A DNA stretch of 64,000 nt from the NCBI RefSeq assembly GCF_019599405.1, contig NZ_RKLQ01000001.1, positions 310,001 to 374,000 of the forward strand, given 5' to 3'. Below, piece by piece: positions 26,287 through 33,798 of the stretch (positions within the stretch are counted from its first letter, which is position 1; each line of letters opens with the position of its first letter). The notes below the pieces were generated by a model. That model made no database searches. It was not told the origin of the DNA and worked only from the letters and a program-made list of their open reading frames with translations. Source of the DNA: Haloarcula salinisoli. GTDB taxonomy: Archaea > Halobacteriota > Halobacteria > Halobacteriales > Haloarculaceae. Made by a program: the position numbers and the translations under genes.

Positions 26287-27252
26287 TTACGCGACGGGGA
26301 GGTCCTGCTCGGCTTCGAGCAGCTCGTGGTAGCGGTTGCGGATGGTGACCTCGGAGATGTCCGCGACCTCGCTGACGGCGGCCTGCGTGGTCTTCTCGTT
26401 GGTCAGGAGGGCGGCGGCGTAGACGGCGGCCGCTGCCAGTCCGACCGGTGACTTCCCGGAGTGGACGCCCTGTTCCTTGGCGTTCTGGAGGAGCTGTCGG
26501 GCGCGGTGTTCGGCCTCGTCGGAGAGTTCGAGCGACGACGCAAAGCGGGGGACGTAGCTCTCGGGGTCGGCCGGCTTCACTTCGAGTCCGAGTTCCCGGA
26601 CGACGTAGCGGTACGTGCGGGCGATTTCGCTCTTCTCGACGCGCGATACTTCGGTGATCTCGTCGAGGCTCCGCGGGACGCCGGCCTGTCGCGCGGCGGC
26701 GTAGACAGAGGCCGTCGAGACGCCCTCGATAGACCGGCCTGGAAGCAGGTCCTCGTCGAGGGCCCGCCGATAGATGACGCTGGCCGTCTCACGGACGTTC
26801 TCGGGCAGCCCCAGCGCGGAGGCCATGCGGTCTATCTCGCCCAGGGCCTGCTTGAGGTTGCGCTCCTTGGAGTCACGGGTTCGGAAGCGCTCGTTCCACT
26901 TGCGTAGCCGTTGCATCTTCTGGCGCTGCTTGCCCGACAGGGAGTTGCCGTAGGCGTCCTTGTCGCGCCAGTCGATGTTGGTCGACAGCCCCTTGTCGTG
27001 CATCATGTTCGTCGTGGGGGCACCGACGCGGGACTTCTGGTCTTTCTCGCTGGAGTCGAACGCGCGCCACTCCGGCCCGCGGTCTATCTCGTCGGACTCG
27101 ACGACGAGGCCACAGTCCTCACACACGGTTTCGCCGTGTTCGTCGTCGATGACCAGCGAGCCGCTACACTCCGGGCAGGCTGTCGCTTCCGACTCTGTCG
27201 ATTCAGTCTCTTCTTCTCCGGTTCGCTTTCGCGTTCGTGTTTGCTCGTTCAT
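26287..27252 (-). CDS. tfb: Transcription initiation factor TFB
   Basis: The 321-residue protein bridges TBP and RNA polymerase at promoters. The zinc ribbon uses Cys26/29 and Cys44/47. The B-reader and linker segment (about 55-120) contains RGPEWRAF. Two cyclin repeats follow, with a helix-turn-helix near the C-terminus that contacts BRE. Haloarchaea usually hold several TFBs; the paralog cannot be named from sequence alone. Confidence 0.95.
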   Translation of the reverse strand: MNEQTRTRKRTGEEETESTESEATACPECSGSLVIDDEHGETVCEDCGLVVESDEIDRGPEWRAFDSSEKDQKSRVGAPTTNMMHDKGLSTNIDWRDKDAYGNSLSGKQRQKMQRLRKWNERFRTRDSKERNLKQALGEIDRMASALGLPENVRETASVIYRRALDEDLLPGRSIEGVSTASVYAAARQAGVPRSLDEITEVSRVEKSEIARTYRYVVRELGLEVKPADPESYVPRFASSLELSDEAEHRARQLLQNAKEQGVHSGKSPVGLAAAAVYAAALLTNEKTTQAAVSEVADISEVTIRNRYHELLEAEQDLPVA

Positions 27253-27461
27253 TGGTTGCGATGGCGGGCGCTCACCGGGTACAGTACACTGCTGAGGAAC
27301 CCGGAGGCAATCGGTAAAACTGAATCCGTTCGAAAGACATTTAAAAATTGTGGTATCGTCCGGTGGACGACAGTCTCACGTCACCTACCACCGGTTTACA
27401 GATGGTTGAGACCACCATTCAAATAATAACTATCATGAACCATCCGGTAGTTTCCCCGTCC
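27253..27461. promoter_or_regulatory. Divergent promoter region between tfb and the NTPase gene
   Basis: TTTAAAAATT (about 27340-27349) and, on the minus strand, GGTTTTACC-like DNA near 27313-27321 could serve tfb. CAAATAATAACT (about 27419-27430) lies 32-43 nt before the rightward ATG at 27462 and suits its TATA box. No inverted repeat of note is present. Confidence 0.4.
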
Positions 27462-27971
27462 ATGCACGTCGCCATCGGGAGCGAGAATCCAGTGAAAGTG
27501 AACGCGGTCGAGCGCGTCGTCCCCGACGCCGAATCCGTCGCTGTCGCGGTCGAATCGGGTGTCCCCGAACAGCCCTGGGGCCGCGAGGAGACGGTCCGTG
27601 GCGCGGGCAACCGCGCGGACGCTGCGCTGGCGGCGACCGACGCCGACTACGGCGTCGGTATCGAGGGCGGCGTCGCCGAGCGCGCGGTCCCCGGCGGCGT
27701 GTGGCTCGTGATGTGGGCCGCCGTCACCGACGGTGAACGGACACAGTACGGCGCCGGCCCGTCGATTCTGCTCCCCGACCCTGTCGCCCAGCGGCTCCGT
27801 GACGGCGAGGAGCTGGGTCCCGCCCTCGACGACGAGCTGGGCCGGGAAGAACTCGGCAGACAGGAGGGTGCTATCGGCGTCTACACTGCCGGTCGGGTCG
27901 GCCGGACGGACGCGCTCGTCGATGCCGTGGCTGGTGCGTTCGGGCCGTTTCTGCGTGAGAGCGGTGACTAG
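27462..27971 (+). CDS. Inosine/xanthosine triphosphatase (YjjX/DUF84 family)
   Basis: The 169-residue protein begins HVAIGSENPVKVNAVE, the phosphate-binding opening of YjjX-type NTPases, which remove ITP and XTP from the nucleotide pool. EGGV near residue 67 and RVGRTDALVDAV near the end are family features. ATG 27462 is preferred to ATG 27435 because the putative TATA box sits too close to the latter. The structured element at 28.0 kb lies directly downstream on the same strand. Confidence 0.85.
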   Translation: MHVAIGSENPVKVNAVERVVPDAESVAVAVESGVPEQPWGREETVRGAGNRADAALAATDADYGVGIEGGVAERAVPGGVWLVMWAAVTDGERTQYGAGPSILLPDPVAQRLRDGEELGPALDDELGREELGRQEGAIGVYTAGRVGRTDALVDAVAGAFGPFLRESGD

Positions 27972-28012
27972 CAGCGACGCAGCGTTGGATTACTACTATC
28001 ACTGGTCTTGCC

Positions 28013-28166
28013 GAGAGTCAGAAGGTCCCACCCGTCGCCGGCCGGTCAATCAGTGCGGGATGGGACTGAAAGGGGCGAGTGGCTCCGGGAAGGCGGGCGA
28101 CGCAAGCACCTGCTGGCGCGCAGCGAGCCCCCCGACCGGAGCCACTCGGGGCTTTCTGGCTGTTCA
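28013..28166 (+). ncRNA. Structured intergenic element, copy A (candidate RNA or palindromic repeat)
   Basis: Shared blocks with the copy at 45.8-46.0 kb occur in the same order: GAGAGTCAGAAGG, a hairpin, CTGAAAGGGGCG (28065-28077), GGCTCCGGGAAGGCGG, GACGCAAGCAC, AGCCCCCCGACCGGAGCCA and GGGGCTTTCTGGCTGTT. Helix P2 pairs GTCCCA (28025-28030) with TGGGAC (28061-28066). P3 is a perfect 13-bp stem, 28076-28088 with 28136-28148. P1 pairs 28018-28029 with 28148-28159 using G-U wobbles. P1 and P2 share GTCCC, so they compete. It lies in the 3' region of the YjjX-type gene, between convergent genes. Transcription and function are not shown. Confidence 0.65.
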
Positions 28167-28250
28167 GAGACGAACTGCATTCACGATTAACAACTAGACC
28201 GACTCTATTCCTCGCTGCTCACGGGTCGCGTTGCTCCCCGTTCGCGTTCC

Positions 28251-28279
28251 CGAGGTTTCGCCCAGCGGGCGAAACCTCG
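28251..28279 (-). terminator. Perfect 13-bp hairpin after the AglD-like gene
   Basis: CGAGGTTTCGCCC (28251-28263) and GGGCGAAACCTCG (28267-28279) form a perfect stem with a 3-nt loop, ending at the base next to the stop codon of the leftward gene. It probably marks the 3' end of that transcript and insulates it from the convergent one. Confidence 0.6.
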
Positions 28280-30097
28280 CTAGTCGTCCGCTTCGGGCTG
28301 GATATCCTCGACGCTGCGGGACTCCTCGACGGCGGTCGTCAGGGAGACGTTGAGCCAGGCCATCGAGACGACGCCACCCAGGATGGTGACGGCGTTCTTG
28401 ACGGCGTGGTCGACGATGGCGATGCTGAGCGCGGCCGTGACACCGACGGGTGTCAGCGGCGCGACGATGATGGTGAAGGCGCCCTCGTAGAGGCCCACGC
28501 CGCCGGGGGTCAGCGGGAGGACCTTCGCTAAGTTCCCGACACTGACCGCGAAGAAGCCGACGGCGACCAGCGACGGGGTCAGCGAGTAGCCAAAGGCCGC
28601 GAAGACGGCCAGCGCGGTCAGCACGTCCAGCGACCAGATAGCGAGGCTGCCGATGCCCACTCGGGCGAAAGCGGGGCCGTCGGCGGTCACGGTCTGGATG
28701 TCGGCGACGAACCCCTCGACGATGCCGGCGACGTAGTCGGCGTAGGAGTCGTCGGAGAGGCGCCCGATGGTCGCCCGGACGAAGTTGGCGTCGGTGCGGG
28801 CGCTGGCGACGATGGCGACGACGGCGCCGATGGCCGCGAGGCCGACACCTCCTGCCACGTAGACTGCGGTCTGGCCGCTCTGTGCGGTGTCGCCGCCGAC
28901 CGCGTTGCCGGTGATCGCGGCGAGCAGTTCGCCGGCGCTCCCGGTGGCGGCCAGCCCCAGCATGACAGTGCCGGCAAGCACCGTGATGGTCAGCAGGTCG
29001 AAGACGCGCTCGACCGCGAGCGAGGCGAAGCCCGACTGGTAGGGGATAGAGCGACGTGCCTTGACGACGTAGGCGCGCACCCCGTCACCGAGTCTGGCCG
29101 GGAAGACGAGGTTCCCGGTCTGGCTGATAAACACCGCCCCGGTGAGAAAGCCCCACTTCTCGTGGAATCCCATCGAGTCCAGTATGTCCCGATAGCGCAG
29201 CCCGCGGAGCGGCCACGAGACCGCATAGATGAGAGCGCTGACAGCCACGAGCGCCGGGGAGGCCCCGGCCATCTCGTTCAGCACCGTCTGTGGGTTCAGG
29301 TATTGGGTCATCAAGAGCAGGGCGAGGACGACCAGCAAGGTTCCGGCGCCCATCGACACCCGGCGGGTGATACGGGGGCTGACCGACAGCTCCCAGAACG
29401 TCCGGAGAATCTGGCTGCCCATACCGAAGACGTCCCGGACGATGTCGACCTTGGAGTCGCCCTTGGGTTCCCAGTCGACGGCGAACTCGTTGACGCGATA
29501 TCCCTCGCGCTGGGCTTTGACCAGGAGTTCGGTGTCCCAGAACCAGTGTTCGTCCTCGACTTTCGGGCCGAGCTGTTCGAACGCGGTCCGGGAGAGGGCC
29601 TTGAACCCACACTGGTGGTCTTTCAGCTCCGACCGGAGGAAAGTCCGCACGAGCGCGTTGAATCCCATGCTCGGGATGCCACGCTTTGCCGGGCGGTCGG
29701 CGCGATTCTCGGCCAGCCACCGTGAACCGGTGGCGACGTCGTACTCGCCCGAGCGGACGCTCTCGACCAGCTCTTCGAGGTGGCGCATATCCGTCGCGAG
29801 GTCGGTGTCGAAATACACCAGCGTGTCGCCGTGGGCTCGCTCGAAGGCGTATTCGAGCGCGCCGCCCCGCCCGAGCCGCTGGTCGCTGTGGATGTGTCGG
29901 ATCCGGTCGTCCTCCTCGGCCATCCGGGTCGCGATATCGGGCGTCCGGTCGTCACAGCCGTCTTCGGCGACGATGACCTCGAACGAATCCGCCGGCAGAA
30001 ATGCTCCGAGGGTATCGAGCGTGACCGTCACCGTCCGCTCGATGGTGTCCTCCTCGTTGTACGCGGGGAGGACGACGCTCACCTCGATATCGTTCAT
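28280..30097 (-). CDS. aglD: AglD-like glycosyltransferase with flippase-like membrane domain
   Basis: The 605-residue protein joins an N-terminal GT2 domain (about 1-240) to a C-terminal integral membrane region of the LPG synthase/UPF0104 type (about 255-590, about eight helices). PAYNEEDTIE (11-20), the metal-binding DTD (97-99) and GFKAL are typical of dolichol-phosphate hexosyltransferases. In Haloferax AglD makes mannosyl-dolichol phosphate for S-layer N-glycosylation, with the same two-domain layout. ATG 30097 is preferred over a GTG two codons earlier. It stands alone, not in an agl cluster, as aglD also does in Haloferax. Confidence 0.85.
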   Translation of the reverse strand: MNDIEVSVVLPAYNEEDTIERTVTVTLDTLGAFLPADSFEVIVAEDGCDDRTPDIATRMAEEDDRIRHIHSDQRLGRGGALEYAFERAHGDTLVYFDTDLATDMRHLEELVESVRSGEYDVATGSRWLAENRADRPAKRGIPSMGFNALVRTFLRSELKDHQCGFKALSRTAFEQLGPKVEDEHWFWDTELLVKAQREGYRVNEFAVDWEPKGDSKVDIVRDVFGMGSQILRTFWELSVSPRITRRVSMGAGTLLVVLALLLMTQYLNPQTVLNEMAGASPALVAVSALIYAVSWPLRGLRYRDILDSMGFHEKWGFLTGAVFISQTGNLVFPARLGDGVRAYVVKARRSIPYQSGFASLAVERVFDLLTITVLAGTVMLGLAATGSAGELLAAITGNAVGGDTAQSGQTAVYVAGGVGLAAIGAVVAIVASARTDANFVRATIGRLSDDSYADYVAGIVEGFVADIQTVTADGPAFARVGIGSLAIWSLDVLTALAVFAAFGYSLTPSLVAVGFFAVSVGNLAKVLPLTPGGVGLYEGAFTIIVAPLTPVGVTAALSIAIVDHAVKNAVTILGGVVSMAWLNVSLTTAVEESRSVEDIQPEADD

Positions 30098-30280
30098 TGA
30101 CACTCTTTGCGCAGTCGAGACAAAAGTAGCTTCCGTTCGCTTCTGCGGGCATTATACTATGCTTACCACACCTATCACCCGAGAGACCATTCGCCTGACA
30201 GGGGCCGGATAGGGCGGGTGCGTAGCGGTCCCAGGCGGGGGCTACCGGAACGCCGGCTCAGTCGGGTGTCCCCGCTTATG

Positions 30281-31996
30281 TCAGTCCGCGCGCTCTGGCG
30301 ACCGGGCGGTTATGTACTGCCTGAGGTCCTCGCCGACCTCGCTGGCCGCCTCGTAGGGGCGTCCGACCACGATATCGCCGGCCCGGCTTCTACCGACGCC
30401 GGGCACGGTCGCGAGTTCGGCCATCGACGCGCTGTTGACGTCGAGCGGGTAGGGGACGCCGGTCACCGAGCGGTAGCCATGGTCGGTGATGGCCACGTCG
30501 ATGGTCCGGCCCAGCTCGCGCTCGCCCGGCAGGCCCACCAGCAACGGATAGGTCCCCAGCTGCCGGCCAAAGGTCTTGCCGTCCTGGTGGTACTCCAGAT
30601 GCACGTCCGGGAGCACGGTGCCCGGCGGCGCGACCCGCTGGAGCATCGGGTTGTCGATGGTCTCGCGGACCTCCTGTTTGTACTGCTTGAACAGCTGCTT
30701 GTGGTCCTTGGCGATGTCGGCGCCGGTCTCGGCCATGTCGGTCCCCTCGAAGGCCATCACCTGCCGGATGTTCACGCGCCGGAGCATGAGCCCCTCGTCG
30801 TACACCCGCTGGAGGAATCGCTTGTTGTGCTCGAAGGTCTCCCGGCGCTCGCCTTTCAGCCCGTGGACGAGGTTGATTCCGGGCAAGAGTTTGGGAAGCC
30901 GCCGGGCGGCGTCGTCGCCGAAGTTCGGCGCGCTGTCCCTGTCGCCCCCCGGCCGGAACCCCGCCACCTCGTTGACTATCTTCACCGCTTCGAAACACTC
31001 GTCGGCGGTGACGTTGAGGTTGTTGTCGCTCATCACCTCGGGGTCGGCCGATTCCAGCCCGAACGCGGCCGTGTCGCCGGGCGTGTTGTGCTCGGCGATG
31101 ATCCGAATCCCCTCGCGGGCCTTTTCGGGCCACTTCACGACGGTGATGGGGTTCATGTTATCCAGATGCAGCGTTTCCAGGTCCGGCGCGACATCCCGGA
31201 TGCCGCCATAGAGCCGCTGCAGGGCGTCCGGATTGGGCGCCTCGCCGTCACCGCCGTAGGCGAGGATGTCGGCCTGTCGGCCGAGCCGGAAGTGCGCGAC
31301 GCCGCGGTCCGAGAGGGCGTCCACTTCGTCGACGACGGACTCGGGCGGGCGGAAGTCCGGGTTGCCGTACATCGGCTCCGTACAGAACGAGCACCGATAG
31401 GGACAGCCTCGCGAGGTCTCCATCTCGCAGATGAGATAGTCGGGGTGGTTCGGGTGCTGTTCGACGACGAACGCGCCGGCGCGGGCCCAGCGTGTCTCCT
31501 CCTCGACGTCCCGGTAGCGGTCGTTGAACCCCTCCAGTCCGGATTCGACGAGGTCGTAGACGGCCGCCTCGACGTCGGCCATCGCGAGAAAGTCGAAGTC
31601 GAGGTCGTCGCGCGCGGTCTCGCTGGCCCCTTCGTTGGCCTCGCCGACGCCGAAGCGGACGGGCCCGCCGATTATCGAGGTGCCGTCGGCGGTCCAGGCC
31701 AGCTTGCGCACCTCGTCGGGTTCGGCGGGCGTCCCGCCGACGTACTTGCCGGGGACGGTCATCCCGCCGACGTAGACCATCAGGTCGGCGTCTTCGACGT
31801 CGCGCCACAGCTGGGTGTCCTCGCGGAGCTCGTCGATAGTGTGGTAGGTTATCTGTGCCTCGGGGATGCCGGCGTCGACCATCGCCCCGGCGGCGTACCG
31901 CGGGTACGTCGAGATGTACGGCGGGACCCCGAAGTGGGCGGGCTCGTCGACGTAGCCGTCGACGATGGTCACGTCGAGTTCGGCGGGGTCAGTCAT
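30281..31996 (-). CDS. Radical SAM protein with C-terminal helix-hairpin-helix
   Basis: The 571-residue protein has an N-terminal B12-binding-like or UPF0313-like region, the radical SAM cluster motif Cys198-x3-Cys202-x2-Cys205 (in SRGCPYRCSFC), a barrel, and a C-terminal HhH (NSASMAELATVPGVG, about 528-542). The HhH suggests binding to nucleic acid. The reaction is unknown. Its start overlaps the stop of the upstream DUF389 gene by 8 nt, so the two are likely co-translated. Confidence 0.85.
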   Translation of the reverse strand: MTDPAELDVTIVDGYVDEPAHFGVPPYISTYPRYAAGAMVDAGIPEAQITYHTIDELREDTQLWRDVEDADLMVYVGGMTVPGKYVGGTPAEPDEVRKLAWTADGTSIIGGPVRFGVGEANEGASETARDDLDFDFLAMADVEAAVYDLVESGLEGFNDRYRDVEEETRWARAGAFVVEQHPNHPDYLICEMETSRGCPYRCSFCTEPMYGNPDFRPPESVVDEVDALSDRGVAHFRLGRQADILAYGGDGEAPNPDALQRLYGGIRDVAPDLETLHLDNMNPITVVKWPEKAREGIRIIAEHNTPGDTAAFGLESADPEVMSDNNLNVTADECFEAVKIVNEVAGFRPGGDRDSAPNFGDDAARRLPKLLPGINLVHGLKGERRETFEHNKRFLQRVYDEGLMLRRVNIRQVMAFEGTDMAETGADIAKDHKQLFKQYKQEVRETIDNPMLQRVAPPGTVLPDVHLEYHQDGKTFGRQLGTYPLLVGLPGERELGRTIDVAITDHGYRSVTGVPYPLDVNSASMAELATVPGVGRSRAGDIVVGRPYEAASEVGEDLRQYITARSPERAD

Positions 31997-33401
31997 ACCC
32001 CGGCGTAGCATCTCGACGCCTAAAACCGTGTCTGGTCGCCCTCGTCGGTGGTCGGTCGGCGGTGGGACGCTGGACCGCCATCTGGGCCGTGGTCGGCGGC
32101 CCCGCCGGCGACGCCGAGACGTTCGACCGCTGGTAGTCCTGGAACCGGACCTGTACCCGAACCCGCTCGTCGGTCCGGTTGCCGATAGCCTGTGCGAGTT
32201 CGTCGGGCAGTCGACTGTACGACTGGTCCCCGGTGCGAGAGAGCGCCACCGTCACCGTCGAGGGCTCCAGAAACGGGCCGATACCGACGTACTCGGCGGT
32301 TATCGAGACGACGCCCAGCGCTTCGTAGGCGTCTCGCTGGAGCACCTCCGTCGCCGCTTTGTTGACCGACCGCTCGTAGGTCACTTGCTGGTAGGTCCCC
32401 ACGGCGACGGCGCCCATCACGGCGACGACGAGGAGGACGGTGACCCCCAGCGTCACAGTGTCCTTGAGCCGGGTGGTTGTGAAGACGCCTCTGTCTACCT
32501 CGTCGGGCTCGTAGCCGAGATATTTGAACGTCAGGAAGGCGCCGAGGTTGACGGCGACGATGGTCATCACCAGCAACACGGTGCTCCCAGCGCCGACGAC
32601 GGGGCGGTCCCAGGCGAAGCCGATGCCGGCGGCAGCCGCCGTCGGAATCAGTGCCGCCGCCACCATCACGCCGACGATAGTGACCTGCCCTTTCGTCGCG
32701 AGGCTGAAGGAGCCGGCCGCCCCGGCCGCCAGCCCGACGACGACCGAGAGGATACTGGGCGAGAACCGGATGGCTATCAGCTCGATGTTGGCCACCGCGA
32801 GTTCGGCCGGCACGGCGAAGAGGTACTTCAGGAGCAGGCTGAACGCCGTCGCGCCCACGACGGCGAGTCCGAGACCGACCCCCTGCATCCGGATGCTGTC
32901 GAAGACCATCCGCTGGTCGTCCCGCACGAGGCCGATACTGGCGGTCAACATCGGGCTGACGATGGGGGCCAGCACCATCGAGCCGACGACGATGGCCGGC
33001 GAACCGACGAGCAGCCCGGCCGTCGCGATGACCGTCGAGAGCGTCATCATCCACAGGTACGACCGGGTGTTGAGCCGCATATCCTTGCCCTTCGACCGCA
33101 ACGTCCGGGGGGCGACCCGGTTGGGCGTCTTCGCCCAGCGGTCCTGCACCTCGTCGACGTTCTCGTAGGAGGCGAACTCCGTCTCGATTGAGACGATGTA
33201 CCACTCGTCTTCGAAGCCGACCTCGTGCAGTTCCTCGAGGACGGCCTCGACGGCGTCGGCTGGCACGACGAACGAGACCAGTGTCCGGTCGTCCTCGCCG
33301 CTGGTCTCCGTGGTCGTCGAGACGCCCAGTTCTCGCTCCCGCAGCGCCGACACGATAGCCTCGCGCTTCTCGTCGGGGACGACGACCTGGACGAGTCGCA
33401 T
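31989..33401 (-). CDS. DUF389 (TIGR00341-type) membrane protein
   Basis: The 470-residue protein has an N-terminal ferredoxin-like regulatory domain (about 1-80), six or so membrane helices (about 115-335) with GSMVLAPIVSPMLTASIG, the DUF389 core motif, and a soluble C-terminal domain. The role of the family is unknown; transport has been suggested. The last 40 residues are basic and unlike the rest, since they overlap the next gene's start region. Confidence 0.88.
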   Translation of the reverse strand: MRLVQVVVPDEKREAIVSALRERELGVSTTTETSGEDDRTLVSFVVPADAVEAVLEELHEVGFEDEWYIVSIETEFASYENVDEVQDRWAKTPNRVAPRTLRSKGKDMRLNTRSYLWMMTLSTVIATAGLLVGSPAIVVGSMVLAPIVSPMLTASIGLVRDDQRMVFDSIRMQGVGLGLAVVGATAFSLLLKYLFAVPAELAVANIELIAIRFSPSILSVVVGLAAGAAGSFSLATKGQVTIVGVMVAAALIPTAAAAGIGFAWDRPVVGAGSTVLLVMTIVAVNLGAFLTFKYLGYEPDEVDRGVFTTTRLKDTVTLGVTVLLVVAVMGAVAVGTYQQVTYERSVNKAATEVLQRDAYEALGVVSITAEYVGIGPFLEPSTVTVALSRTGDQSYSRLPDELAQAIGNRTDERVRVQVRFQDYQRSNVSASPAGPPTTAQMAVQRPTADRPPTRATRHGFRRRDATPGYD

Positions 33402-33533
33402 GGGCTATGCGGTGGGTTGGCACTCGCAAAAGTAGCCGTCGGGTATCGGGTGTGGCCGCGCCGAGGCGGGCAGAAAGCTCGACGTTTCGACCGTCCGGGT
33501 CCGGTAAGTTCGGCGTAGCTCCCCGTATAGTCC

Positions 33534-33761
33534 TCACTCCTCGGAAATCCACGGCCGGTCGTCGCCTCGTCGCTCGTACAGTTTCAGCCCGCCAGCGGCG
33601 GCGAGTGCGACCGCCAGCAGGGCCAGCTCGACGCCGGTCCCGAGCTGTGTCTCTATCACTCCTTCGAGATAGGTCGTCTCTTCGGTGCGGTGCGGTCTCA
33701 TGAGAACCAGAAAGACCGTCGAGAACAGCACAGCGCCGGCTGTCCAGTCGAGGGTCGACAT
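33534..33761 (-). CDS. Small two-helix membrane protein
   Basis: The 75-residue protein has two hydrophobic segments (about 7-22 and 44-61) separated by a charged loop, and ends RRGDDRPWISEE. No family is recognised. It is 37 nt upstream of the ABC exporter's stop, with both genes leftward. Confidence 0.55.
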   Translation of the reverse strand: MSTLDWTAGAVLFSTVFLVLMRPHRTEETTYLEGVIETQLGTGVELALLAVALAAAGGLKLYERRGDDRPWISEE

Positions 33762-33798
33762 GTTATCCCTTTTTCAGGGCTCGCGATTTAAAACCCAC

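Noticed and set aside
27972-28250. A small protein gene across element A
   Set aside because: The only frames are continuations of antisense or unrelated frames, and the DNA shows RNA-like pairing rather than codon bias.
30107-32008. A 633-residue frame antisense to the radical SAM gene
   Set aside because: The opposite strand carries an intact radical SAM protein. The shadow has a Val/Gly-rich composition and no motif.
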